64,000 nucleotides of DNA from positions 248,001 through 312,000 of the forward strand of contig JAEZGN010000021.1 of the NCBI GenBank assembly GCA_023437305.1, given 5' to 3'. The position numbers were made by a program, and so were the translations under genes. Origin of the DNA: Bacteroidota bacterium (GTDB taxonomy: Bacteria > Bacteroidota > Bacteroidia > Bacteroidales > Dysgonomonadaceae). Of the stretch, positions 7,314 through 17,124 are shown in pieces. Under the pieces are notes generated by a model that searched no databases, was not told the DNA's origin, and worked only from the letters and a program-made list of their open reading frames with translations. Every line of letters begins with the position of its first letter. Positions within the stretch are counted from its first letter, which is position 1.

Positions 7314-10300
7314 TAATAATAGTATTTAATTTAGCATTTTCTTTTTCTAGCTCTTCTCTTCTGGTTATTATATAATCTGTTCTGTATGGCATGGGATCAG
7401 TTGCTAAAAAGTCTAACTCTTTATTATTTGCTTCTATTTGATATGTCAGGCTATTTTTGAATCGTGTCCTAGTATATGCTAATTGTTTCATTAACTTGGC
7501 TCCATAGTTATTTTTACCATTAACCATATCTGCATTATAAGCATATTTCCCATTAAACCTCTCCTTATCAGTGGGATAGTAACTTCCAGTATTAAATGCC
7601 TTATCAATATCATCCGCAGTAAAACTATCCTTAGAAATTACTTCTGAAAAGCTAGGCCATGTTTTTTCAATTTTAGCAAAGTAGTCGGTCAATGCACCAT
7701 CATAACCCCCTAAATTAGAATAATCTTTAACAGAACCATGAGAAGTACTTCTTTTCGAAGGCTTACCCATAACTCCGAATAAATTATAATCTTTATGCTC
7801 TAAAGCAGATTTTCCATAACCACTTTCTATACTAGCTTGTGCTAAAACTAACAAAGCTCCATTAATAGATGCTCCTTTATTTTTTGCAAAATCATATATT
7901 TGAATGCCGACAGTTATTAAAAATTCATGATGCACAGGTTCACCCTCCATTCCATCTGGGTCAATAAACTTCACAGGGTTTTGGAAACAATACTGATAAG
8001 GTGTTCCTGTCTTTTCAACAAGCGGATCTACTCCATAGAAGATGTTTACCCTCGGATCATAATACCTTGCCCCATAATAGTACAGTCCGGTTTCTTCATC
8101 CAACTCTTTGGCATTGAAAAGATAAGGTGTATTCCATTTGTTGTTTCGTTCTTCGAGGAATACCTCACCGAACGGCACATACTCAATGTGTTGCACCACA
8201 TCGCCGTCTAAGTTAGTAATATAACTGGTACTACCCAAATGATCGGGGTGATAATAATACTGGAACAGTTCAGGATTATCGTTGCTCATGACTGTAGCAC
8301 CCGCTTTAGTCATTGATCTATCGTCGCAACAGAAACCGCCTCCGTTTACATAATCATCGTTATCAGCTCCGTTGTAAGCCACCTCGAACTCTTGGTAGGC
8401 ACCCTTGATCACTTGTTGCGATTGCTTGTATTTGCCTGCATAGTCTATACTCGCTCCTGTGACTTCCGCACCGGCATAAGGTATACGGCGAGGATCGGCG
8501 CCGTAGCTGTCGAGGTCTCCCATCTTGCTGACGATACGCTGGCTGCCGATATAGATATGCTTGGTATACTGCCCGCCTTTGGTAACTACCATATAAGGGT
8601 TGACATAAGCCGTGAAGTTGTGTGTCTCGGTACGTCCGCCACTGAATTCGGAGTTGACATACATCACGTCGTTATCTCCCGACTGTTTGGTTACACGTTC
8701 TCCCCCAGCATCATAAGTATAGGTGCTTACAAAGCCGTTGTCGCTGATAGCGCGCAAGCGATTTTCTTCATCCCACCATAGTTTGCGTTCGTTGGCCTTT
8801 GTTGTCTGTGTACTGTCTGCTTTCAGACGATCTACATTCACATACACGAGGTTGCCGTTGGCATCGTATTCGTACTTATGTTCTTTGTTTATCTTGTCGT
8901 CTGCGGAACTGCCTTCGGTACGATAGTTCTCGTCCTTGAGATTGCTTAGCTGAAACGGTGTATCACCTCTATAAGCATACTCAAGCTCATATCCTGCTTT
9001 CAACAATCCGTCGAACTGGATACCCTGCTGCTGTATATGCTGCCGCTTGGTAGTGATACGGTGCATATTATCGTACCCCATTGTGAGTATGTATTGTGCC
9101 GACTTGCTGTTAGCCGCAGTGTAAGTTCCCGCAGCACTTGCCAAGCGATACAATCCATCGTACGAATAGTTGTGAGTCATCTGTCCTCCCATGCCTGTGC
9201 CTACAGGTGCATTGTTTGATACACTCAACACATTATCTACCTTGTCGTAACTGTACTTATTGTCGATAATCTGCTGTTTCGACCACACTTTCAGGTTATC
9301 CAGTCGGCGGCGCTGAGGATCGTAACTGTACGACGTCTCTGCCCCGTTACAGTACTTAAGATAAGTACGCTGCTCAAACTTGTCGTAGCCTATCTTACTC
9401 ACATAGTTGTATGAATATGATTTATGACCTTTCACCCCTTCGAGCAACCCGCCAGTGTTATACGAGTAGGTTACTTTTTCGAGGTCCGGATAAATCATCT
9501 CCGTCAAGCGGTTCCAAGAATCGTATTCCCATTGAGTCACATAAGTGGCTATTGCTTGGTTAGGAATAATAACGGTTCTCCTTACCTTGTTCAATTCCCC
9601 TAATCGTCCGTAATAGAATTCCTGTGCTCCGGTAGCATCTTCCTGTAGCATCAATCGTCCCACGCGGTTGTATGTCGCATTCTTATTGCCGTAGTGATAC
9701 TTCACATTGTTTTCGGGATGATCAGGATATGTAATAGCCATCAGGCGATTGAAATCGTAATCGTATTTAATTACTTTTCCTTCCTTACCCAAGTTGGCAG
9801 TTTCCTTCGTCAACAGGTTGCCGGCATTGTCAAATACAAACTTGTTGGTACCCGATGCTGGATGAGTAACTTCTGTCCTGCGACCGGCAAGATCGTAAGT
9901 AGAAAGGGTCTCATTCCCTTCGGTGTCGATAGCTTTTAGCAACTGATTGACAGCATCGTAAGCAAACGAAGTCGTGATTGTTCCGTCAGGGCCCGAATAT
10001 TGCTCGGTCTTCATTGTCAACCCCGAACCATTGGTAAAGGTAGATTGCTTTCCTCCCATAGCATCCGTTACGGTAGTTACCAGTGTGCGACTGCTATTGT
10101 CTTTAGTATAAGACATCAACGACTCACTGTTGTCCGGTAAGATTGTTTTCACAGCCCTATCCATTACATCATATTGAGTAAAGGTAGGAGTTACATTGTC
10201 GAATGTAGGGTTAAATACCGTTTTGTTTCCTACAGCTTCTTCCACAGGATAGTAAGCTGCGGCAACACGTCCGAATGGATCGAACTTGGCTCGCCCGCTG

Positions 10301-13300
10301 ACAATCATTACTTTTTTGTCTTGCGGATTACGTCCGTTGGTATCGGTAGTAGTGATTACTCCGTCTTTCTTCACCTGCACGGCACGTCCGAATCCGTCTA
10401 CGAATGTTACTGTTTCCAGATCGTCGGTCGGGTTGGCCGGATCGTAATGTTTAGTTACTGCATACGCAGGAGATTTGATCTTGTTTCCATCTTTTACAAC
10501 CTGAGGGTGATACTCAAACTTGATCGTATAAGGTAATCCCAACACTTGTTCGTTTGGTCCTGTGATTGTACTCACACGTCCCATATGGTCGAGCGTGGTT
10601 TCCAATGTATAGCCATTCATATCGCGGCTTATCAACGGGATTCCGTAACGATAGTCATAGTCTTCAAGTTCGCTCCGATATCCGAATGCATCGTCTACCT
10701 GTTCCACATACATATTGTAATTGCGATCGTAGAGGTATTTGTACCACATACGTTGCCCCTTGCTGTTAGCAGGCATTGTTTTCTGCGTGATATTCCCAAA
10801 GCTGTTGTACACAATGTCTATCTCAGCTTTAGCCCCCTGACTGTTAAGCAACTGAGTTACCTTTGTCATGTGGTTTGCATAGTTCATATCATACGTAGCT
10901 TCCACTTGGCGATATAGCACTCCATCAGAACCTTTAACCTGCACTTTGACAGGCAATCCCAATATGTGTTTATTTTTATTATGGGCATACTCTACTGATG
11001 TCTGATAATTGAATGCACCCGCTCCGTTGCTGCCCAATGAACCTTTATCGCTATATATATAGTTCTTCAGGTCGCCGTAATGTCCGTTCAAGTAGTAATC
11101 GTAGAAGCTTTCATTGGCAATCATACCGTCTGCCTGCCCTTCATACACCACCGATTTGGTATACTTCATCGGAGTGTATGCTATAGCACGGTCACTACAG
11201 ATGTTGTTATCCGCGGTAAATGCATAATTATCGGCAGATGCCTTTACAGTATATGAGTAATATTCATTTACATTTTCGGTATATTTATGGCCGGCTGCAT
11301 CTTCTACAACTGAACGTAGCTGATTGCCTGCTGTATAAATATTATCAACATCGTATTCTTGAATAGCCCGACGATATACTTTTTCGTTAGTATCCTCTGT
11401 GTCAATATTTTTGGTTATTACTTTGCCAAATCCGAGGAATTCTCTTTCGTGACGTTCATGTCTGCCATCAGTATACTCAAACAGAGTTTTCATATTTGCA
11501 CCATCATCATCGATTCCGTCATTTACTTCTACAGAGTGCATCACCCATTTTCCTCCCGGATGATCGTAAGAAGCCCGGCTACGTGTATAATCCAATATGA
11601 AACTGCCTCCCAGAGGATTCTGTACAGATTTGAGCTTGTTTGTACGACCAAAAGTTGAACGATATACCGTCATCTTGCCATCTTCGTCAGAGGATACAAT
11701 ATCAGGATAACCATCACCATCAACATCTTGTACAGAATAGACTGTACGGTTCATTGACCGACCAATATTTACTCCCGGATTGATTTTAATTGCTATAGAG
11801 ATTATCGGTATAGGTATACTGATTGTATAAGCGGCATTCAAAGATTCGGATGTAGACGATGATTTATTAATCTTATCCATCCCCTTCCATACAACCGGTG
11901 TTGTGAACCCATTCCCTGTATTAAATGAAACTTTAATGGTTTCATTGTCTTCTTCAACTATATCCACTAATCCGTCCGAGTTAATATCCATCAGCATATG
12001 GCTGGCTCCTCCACTTGTGGTGGTCAATCCAAATCCTCCGGCATAACTAGAATGTTTTATATTGAACCCAAAACCCATTCCGGCACTAATAGTAGAAGCT
12101 TTTCCTTTTTGAATTTCGGTAATTCCCCAATCAATTTCATCGGTAAAACTATAACCGAGATTTAAGCAGACTTTCTTTCCGTTATCAATCACTTTATCAG
12201 GTAATCCATCTCCATTTACATCTATCAGTGAATATTTGGTTTCATCTTTATTCCATGATTTATCGGCAGATACATCCAGCGCAGGAGGATTATTTTTTGA
12301 ATTATCATTTGCAACAACCCCTTGATTGGCATCTTTCTTTACACCTCTTGAAAAAATACTTGCAGCCTTGATAATATCTCCACCTATACCCAAAGCATTA
12401 TTTTCACTTTCTGAGTATGAAGTATATTTTCCGGTTAGCTTTTCTCCATCAAAGCCTCCCCGCACGTTGGTAAACTGGATTTGATTTTTGCTAATAATGT
12501 CCGGAAATCCGTCACCATTCATATCCGTAAAAGATAATATAGATTCCTCGGAACCGCTTCCTTGACTCAAATTTGCAGAAATACCGGGAACTCCTCCGCC
12601 AATCAATGTTCCGTTATGATCTCCCTTTGTTTTGAGGCTAGGCGCACTTGCTCCGGACCCTTGAAGACAGTTTCCTTCTATATTACTGTTGTTATTCAAG
12701 TCCGTTAGCGGATTGGTTAATACTACATCCTGCTCCCCTAGGCGAGAACTACTCATAATTTCTCTTTTAATATGTGTGTCAGGATTTTGACCTACCCAAT
12801 AATTCAAAGAGTCGGGTTCTAGGCTCATTGGCATTAAGACCATTCTCATCGGGTCTGCATTACTCTCATCTTGAGGTAATATCAGTAATGATTCTTGTAT
12901 CGGATTTCCATATCGTCCTTCTCCGGCATTGTATGCAAACTGTCCCCAGCCTCTATACATTATCCCATACCCTTCTTCTTCGCGGGTTGTGAACATGTTC
13001 GCAGCAACAGTTAAGCCTGTTCCGTTTGCTGTAATAGTAGCTGTAGGATTCCCAAGCTTTACTAACAGGTCTTTATCTGATATATAGTATTCTATCCATA
13101 TTGTTCCTGCTTGTGCTGTTACCGAATTGATAATAGAACTTGATGCAACAGCTCCATTTGTAATGGTCACTTCCTGTTTAGCGATTAATCCTGTAACATT
13201 TTTTACTGCCATAAGCAGTTTTCCATTAATGGTTGCATCCGGCATCGTAGGTAAACCCGAGAATTTTGGTTCTACTTTTATATTTCCGTTCGCTGTTAAA

Positions 13301-16300
13301 GTATAAGGCTGCCCATTTGAAACATGTGCCGCATAAACAGGATAATAAACAGTAGCCAATCGGCTTGTGGCATTACCATTTATAGTGTAATTAATATATG
13401 GAGTCCACTTTATATCATTCAAAGCAACATTAGTTTCACTAAGAAGAGTGAACTGAAGGTTCTCTCCTCCAAATGTATTGGTCACGTTGAATGAAATATC
13501 ATCATCAAAGACTTCGTCCCAAGCAAATACTCTTTGGTATGAAACCACTTCCTGATAAGACGGATTGGGCGTTTGATGCTCATCTTCGAGTGTCTTATTA
13601 TTGGAAAGTATAACTCTCAGAGTGATATTATCTGATGTTATAGGCTTGACAAATTTACCCGAAACCGTTACTGCTGTAGAAGTCGGAATATAGTTTGGAG
13701 TTTCTACACTAATAAAATCTGCATCTGAGATTTTATACACCGCTGTTCCGAGAGCATCAGGATTTGCATAATTTGGACGATCTGTATAAGTAATCACAGG
13801 TGCCCACTCAACCTGATCAAATGCACCATTAGACATTTTATTTGTTCCCGATTGTACACGAAAATATATTCTTTGCCCTTTAGTAATATTTATTCCACTT
13901 TTTGCCATTGGAATAATATTCGTATTTTCTTTTCCAATAACTTTTACTAAATCGGAAATTTCATTACTCCCTATCTGAACAGCAATACGCACTCCATCAG
14001 CTTTTTCGTATTCAATTTCATCATAGCCTGCAGACGGAGCCAAAAGTTGTGCCGTACCTTCAATCTTAATAGTTCCACTAAATGGGGCTTCCCATACTCG
14101 GACAGCATCTAACATTGGAGAGTTTTTAATGAATTCTTCCTGTTCTTGCGGATCAACAGCTGTATCTGAATCATCAATAACTCCACCTCCATTGATAGGG
14201 CTTGGGGTATTCCCACTATTAGGTTTAAAAGATGGGATTAAATTTCCATTTGCTTCTTTCTCTATATGATTGAAATAAACCTTACCGTTCATCACAAGGT
14301 CGACTAATCCGTCATTGTTTACATCCGAAAAATAAACCGATGTCTCGGATGATGACGTTCCGGTATCAACACCTGTAGAGGTAAATGGTGTATATGCTTT
14401 GCCTCCAAAGGAATGTGAACTATTTTTAGTTTTAGCAAACTGACTTATCCCTTGAATCTTAATTTTATCTCCATATTTTACATCTGTATCGGACGTTTGA
14501 GATATATTTGGACGATAATATAACGTACTTCCTTCTTTAAACACTTTATCGGGTAAGCCATCTCCATTAATATCTATTAAAGTAGAAAGCCCCTCTGTTG
14601 TACTGTTGGAATAACTGTAGCTTATCCCACCCGAAAAGTTCTTGTCTGGATTTAAAGCTCCAATTCCGGTATATAAAGATACTCCCTTGGTACTGGTTTT
14701 GCTTCCTCCCAATGCAGAGGCTTTATCACTGAAAGCACCTCCGATCGGATTCACGAATCCCGCGTCTATTTTATCATCATGCAGATTCCATATTTCAGGA
14801 TTGTTTTGGAACGGTTTGTAGCCTTCCGAAGACTTTACATCATCATAATAATCCATCGAATGCGAGGCAAAGATATCTCCATTCGAGTCTATATGGTTGA
14901 CTGTTGTGAGGACATTGGTATTGAAAGCACCTTGCTTGTAGGCAAAAGTATAGCTCCTTAAAGTTGCCCCTTCGAAAGCAATATCAACCTTATCCAGTAG
15001 TTTATTGTTTGATGTAAGGAATCCATAGCGAGCAGAATTTACTTTTTTATCCTTTTGGGTATCACTTATCAGTGTTATTACCGTATGCGGATTACTTCCT
15101 TTGTTACCGGCATGTACTTCCTTCAAATAGATAGCTTTGGCAACCAAGCCACCACGCACGGGCTCATCTACTGCCTCATATATATATTCGATATAATCAC
15201 CATGCAGTTCTTCCACCCGCGAAAGCTTCCACTCTACTATTACCTCCTTATCACCATTTAGTGTCTTTGCTGTTCCTTTCAATACAGCTCCATTGCCTCC
15301 ATATATGTATTTTGTTCCCGACTTGTCGACCACCTCCCAAGTGTAACTTGCGGGTGAATTACCTTTACGGATGATTTTAGAAAAACTACCTTCATTACGC
15401 GGATAGAACTGGCGATCTGTTTTACGGGCAATGCGGTCGCCACGATGAGCTACAGAACTTTCACCGTTGTCATCCATGGTAACCAACATAGAACCATTGA
15501 AACTATATGTCTCCGTCTCTTCCGAATCATTATAACGCGGTACCCCCCAACGAGTATCTACCGATATGGATGGAGTGCTTAAATCCCAGCCTTCACCTAG
15601 CCAGCCGCTTCCACCATCGCTGCTATATTGAATACCAAGGTTTGGTTGCATACCATTACGTGCCGGAGGCATTTCGAAATTATAACTAGTACCTGCGGAA
15701 CCCCTATTGTTGGCAGAAGGGGGAGCTATAATCTGTACTTTGGCAGTAGGATCTGCTGCCTTGATATCATTCATCATAGTCGGAGCAAATCCTTGAGTCT
15801 CGGGAGATTCAGGAGTTTGGATCACTCCGTTTATCATGTCGGTAAAGTGAGTAGTGCGTGATACGATCAACTGGTTTTTCTTATCAATACTGTCCCTTTC
15901 GAGTGCAACCCAGTGTTTTGTATCCAGATCAAAGTAAAAAGTCTTAATATCATCTTCAGTAAATCCATTAGGAATCTTTGTGCGATCATATTTGATAGCT
16001 ACTGTTGCTCCTCCATTTGCAAAGTGTTCTCCATGCGGAAGGAAACGATAGCCTTTATGTTGTGCTGTTACATTGTTTATTCCCATATCCAAAGCAGGGA
16101 TATCAATATCACGCAGAGTAGTGATTGATATTTGCTTGCTTGCAGCCAACAAAGCTGAAGATTCAACCTTTAACAAAGCTGTTTCGAGCATCAAATTATC
16201 GGCTATGCCTTTCGAAAATATTTTATCTGCCTGATGAATATCGTTGTTGAAAGGAAATTCCATTGTCAGATTTTCGCCTCGAGTGAAAACAATCTCTTTG

Positions 16301-17109
16301 CTTTCTTCTTTTCCGTTAACATATACTGCCTTTACGTTTACAGTACGCGAATTGTCAAGAGCTACAACAGCTTCGAACCCATCATTCAGGCTTTTCACTT
16401 GTTTACCATCAACAAAGAATGTGGCTCCGCCGGCATCCTTTTGTTGTATAAAACCACTTACATAAGCCTTGTTGTTGTAGCTTGTTGAAGAAGAGTTAAC
16501 AACTAGTCGCATAGTGTTAGCTATAGGTTCTACAGCTATTGTCAGATTACTTACCTTATAGCCAAAATCTGCATTTTCGGGCAACCCAAATTGTATAAGG
16601 TTATCTCCTTTATGTAGCCAAGAAGGATTTATCTGTTGACGCTGACGAGTAGTAGTATTGGTCGTTTTCACCAAATATCCACCAGTAGCTAAACGATCGT
16701 TTATGCTGTGAGGTATATTTGTATAGTCTTCCACACCTGTCAGATCGTAGCAAAGCCATACTTTATCGGTAGAAGATAAAGTCCTATCCAGTTTTATCGT
16801 AAAGATATTATCGGATGGATTGTCCAATTTCTTTCCCCCATAGGCTCCAATAATTCCTTCGGCCTGCACAGCCATATATTGGATAGCGTGCGCTTTGCGT
16901 TCTGCAATCTCCTTTTGTTTGTGTATTGCAGCATCTTCTTTCGTTATGCTTATTTCCTCTTTAAGAGTTTGCTTATCCTGTAGGGTAGGAATATCTGCCG
17001 AATTATCGTTGTTTTTCTTCGTTTGTCCTATACCAAATGCAAAAATCACAACAACCAGCAATAGAGTTGCCATTAACCCTGATATTAGATATTTTTTATA
17101 TTGTATCAT
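7300..17109 (-). CDS. Giant SpvB/FG-GAP/RHS protein with C-terminal glucosaminidase toxin domain
   Basis: 3269 residues. An N-terminal membrane anchor or uncleaved signal (about 8-28) is followed by a beta-rich region and an SpvB-type domain (about 455-760, with PPARNGMQPNLGIQYSS and GWLGEGWDL). FG-GAP/VCBS repeats of the form DxNxDGxPD occur near 850, 933, 1528, 1631, 1710 and 1798. YD/RHS repeats run from about 2040 to 2990, and the RHS core has YYYGARYYDP. The core ends at the cleavage-type motif FIDPDGM (Asp3050). After it lies a glucosaminidase domain (about 3060-3225) with LAQASIESGYGKS and YNLFGVMG; Glu3095 matches the catalytic Glu of FlgJ/LytD-type peptidoglycan hydrolases. RHS shells enclose and deliver the variable C-terminal toxin, here predicted to cut peptidoglycan. 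The gene lies 15 bases after the T9SS-sorted gene and overlaps the lipoprotein gene downstream. The delivery route is not evident. Confidence 0.85.
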   Translation of the reverse strand: MIQYKKYLISGLMATLLLVVVIFAFGIGQTKKNNDNSADIPTLQDKQTLKEEISITKEDAAIHKQKEIAERKAHAIQYMAVQAEGIIGAYGGKKLDNPSDNIFTIKLDRTLSSTDKVWLCYDLTGVEDYTNIPHSINDRLATGGYLVKTTNTTTRQRQQINPSWLHKGDNLIQFGLPENADFGYKVSNLTIAVEPIANTMRLVVNSSSTSYNNKAYVSGFIQQKDAGGATFFVDGKQVKSLNDGFEAVVALDNSRTVNVKAVYVNGKEESKEIVFTRGENLTMEFPFNNDIHQADKIFSKGIADNLMLETALLKVESSALLAASKQISITTLRDIDIPALDMGINNVTAQHKGYRFLPHGEHFANGGATVAIKYDRTKIPNGFTEDDIKTFYFDLDTKHWVALERDSIDKKNQLIVSRTTHFTDMINGVIQTPESPETQGFAPTMMNDIKAADPTAKVQIIAPPSANNRGSAGTSYNFEMPPARNGMQPNLGIQYSSDGGSGWLGEGWDLSTPSISVDTRWGVPRYNDSEETETYSFNGSMLVTMDDNGESSVAHRGDRIARKTDRQFYPRNEGSFSKIIRKGNSPASYTWEVVDKSGTKYIYGGNGAVLKGTAKTLNGDKEVIVEWKLSRVEELHGDYIEYIYEAVDEPVRGGLVAKAIYLKEVHAGNKGSNPHTVITLISDTQKDKKVNSARYGFLTSNNKLLDKVDIAFEGATLRSYTFAYKQGAFNTNVLTTVNHIDSNGDIFASHSMDYYDDVKSSEGYKPFQNNPEIWNLHDDKIDAGFVNPIGGAFSDKASALGGSKTSTKGVSLYTGIGALNPDKNFSGGISYSYSNSTTEGLSTLIDINGDGLPDKVFKEGSTLYYRPNISQTSDTDVKYGDKIKIQGISQFAKTKNSSHSFGGKAYTPFTSTGVDTGTSSSETSVYFSDVNNDGLVDLVMNGKVYFNHIEKEANGNLIPSFKPNSGNTPSPINGGGVIDDSDTAVDPQEQEEFIKNSPMLDAVRVWEAPFSGTIKIEGTAQLLAPSAGYDEIEYEKADGVRIAVQIGSNEISDLVKVIGKENTNIIPMAKSGINITKGQRIYFRVQSGTNKMSNGAFDQVEWAPVITYTDRPNYANPDALGTAVYKISDADFISVETPNYIPTSTAVTVSGKFVKPITSDNITLRVILSNNKTLEDEHQTPNPSYQEVVSYQRVFAWDEVFDDDISFNVTNTFGGENLQFTLLSETNVALNDIKWTPYINYTINGNATSRLATVYYPVYAAHVSNGQPYTLTANGNIKVEPKFSGLPTMPDATINGKLLMAVKNVTGLIAKQEVTITNGAVASSSIINSVTAQAGTIWIEYYISDKDLLVKLGNPTATITANGTGLTVAANMFTTREEEGYGIMYRGWGQFAYNAGEGRYGNPIQESLLILPQDESNADPMRMVLMPMSLEPDSLNYWVGQNPDTHIKREIMSSSRLGEQDVVLTNPLTDLNNNSNIEGNCLQGSGASAPSLKTKGDHNGTLIGGGVPGISANLSQGSGSEESILSFTDMNGDGFPDIISKNQIQFTNVRGGFDGEKLTGKYTSYSESENNALGIGGDIIKAASIFSRGVKKDANQGVVANDNSKNNPPALDVSADKSWNKDETKYSLIDVNGDGLPDKVIDNGKKVCLNLGYSFTDEIDWGITEIQKGKASTISAGMGFGFNIKHSSYAGGFGLTTTSGGASHMLMDINSDGLVDIVEEDNETIKVSFNTGNGFTTPVVWKGMDKINKSSSTSESLNAAYTISIPIPIISIAIKINPGVNIGRSMNRTVYSVQDVDGDGYPDIVSSDEDGKMTVYRSTFGRTNKLKSVQNPLGGSFILDYTRSRASYDHPGGKWVMHSVEVNDGIDDDGANMKTLFEYTDGRHERHEREFLGFGKVITKNIDTEDTNEKVYRRAIQEYDVDNIYTAGNQLRSVVEDAAGHKYTENVNEYYSYTVKASADNYAFTADNNICSDRAIAYTPMKYTKSVVYEGQADGMIANESFYDYYLNGHYGDLKNYIYSDKGSLGSNGAGAFNYQTSVEYAHNKNKHILGLPVKVQVKGSDGVLYRQVEATYDMNYANHMTKVTQLLNSQGAKAEIDIVYNSFGNITQKTMPANSKGQRMWYKYLYDRNYNMYVEQVDDAFGYRSELEDYDYRYGIPLISRDMNGYTLETTLDHMGRVSTITGPNEQVLGLPYTIKFEYHPQVVKDGNKIKSPAYAVTKHYDPANPTDDLETVTFVDGFGRAVQVKKDGVITTTDTNGRNPQDKKVMIVSGRAKFDPFGRVAAAYYPVEEAVGNKTVFNPTFDNVTPTFTQYDVMDRAVKTILPDNSESLMSYTKDNSSRTLVTTVTDAMGGKQSTFTNGSGLTMKTEQYSGPDGTITTSFAYDAVNQLLKAIDTEGNETLSTYDLAGRRTEVTHPASGTNKFVFDNAGNLLTKETANLGKEGKVIKYDYDFNRLMAITYPDHPENNVKYHYGNKNATYNRVGRLMLQEDATGAQEFYYGRLGELNKVRRTVIIPNQAIATYVTQWEYDSWNRLTEMIYPDLEKVTYSYNTGGLLEGVKGHKSYSYNYVSKIGYDKFEQRTYLKYCNGAETSYSYDPQRRRLDNLKVWSKQQIIDNKYSYDKVDNVLSVSNNAPVGTGMGGQMTHNYSYDGLYRLASAAGTYTAANSKSAQYILTMGYDNMHRITTKRQHIQQQGIQFDGLLKAGYELEYAYRGDTPFQLSNLKDENYRTEGSSADDKINKEHKYEYDANGNLVYVNVDRLKADSTQTTKANERKLWWDEENRLRAISDNGFVSTYTYDAGGERVTKQSGDNDVMYVNSEFSGGRTETHNFTAYVNPYMVVTKGGQYTKHIYIGSQRIVSKMGDLDSYGADPRRIPYAGAEVTGASIDYAGKYKQSQQVIKGAYQEFEVAYNGADNDDYVNGGGFCCDDRSMTKAGATVMSNDNPELFQYYYHPDHLGSTSYITNLDGDVVQHIEYVPFGEVFLEERNNKWNTPYLFNAKELDEETGLYYYGARYYDPRVNIFYGVDPLVEKTGTPYQYCFQNPVKFIDPDGMEGEPVHHEFLITVGIQIYDFAKNKGASINGALLVLAQASIESGYGKSALEHKDYNLFGVMGKPSKRSTSHGSVKDYSNLGGYDGALTDYFAKIEKTWPSFSEVISKDSFTADDIDKAFNTGSYYPTDKERFNGKYAYNADMVNGKNNYGAKLMKQLAYTRTRFKNSLTYQIEANNKELDFLATDPMPYRTDYIITRREELEKENAKLNTIINEIN

Positions 17110-17124
17110 AATTATGTCATTCTT

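Noticed and set aside
8392..10917. Several long plus-strand open frames opposite the RHS repeats
   Set aside because: They mirror the repetitive RHS coding sequence on the other strand, are rich in Cys/His/Ser with no motif, and are shadows of the real gene.
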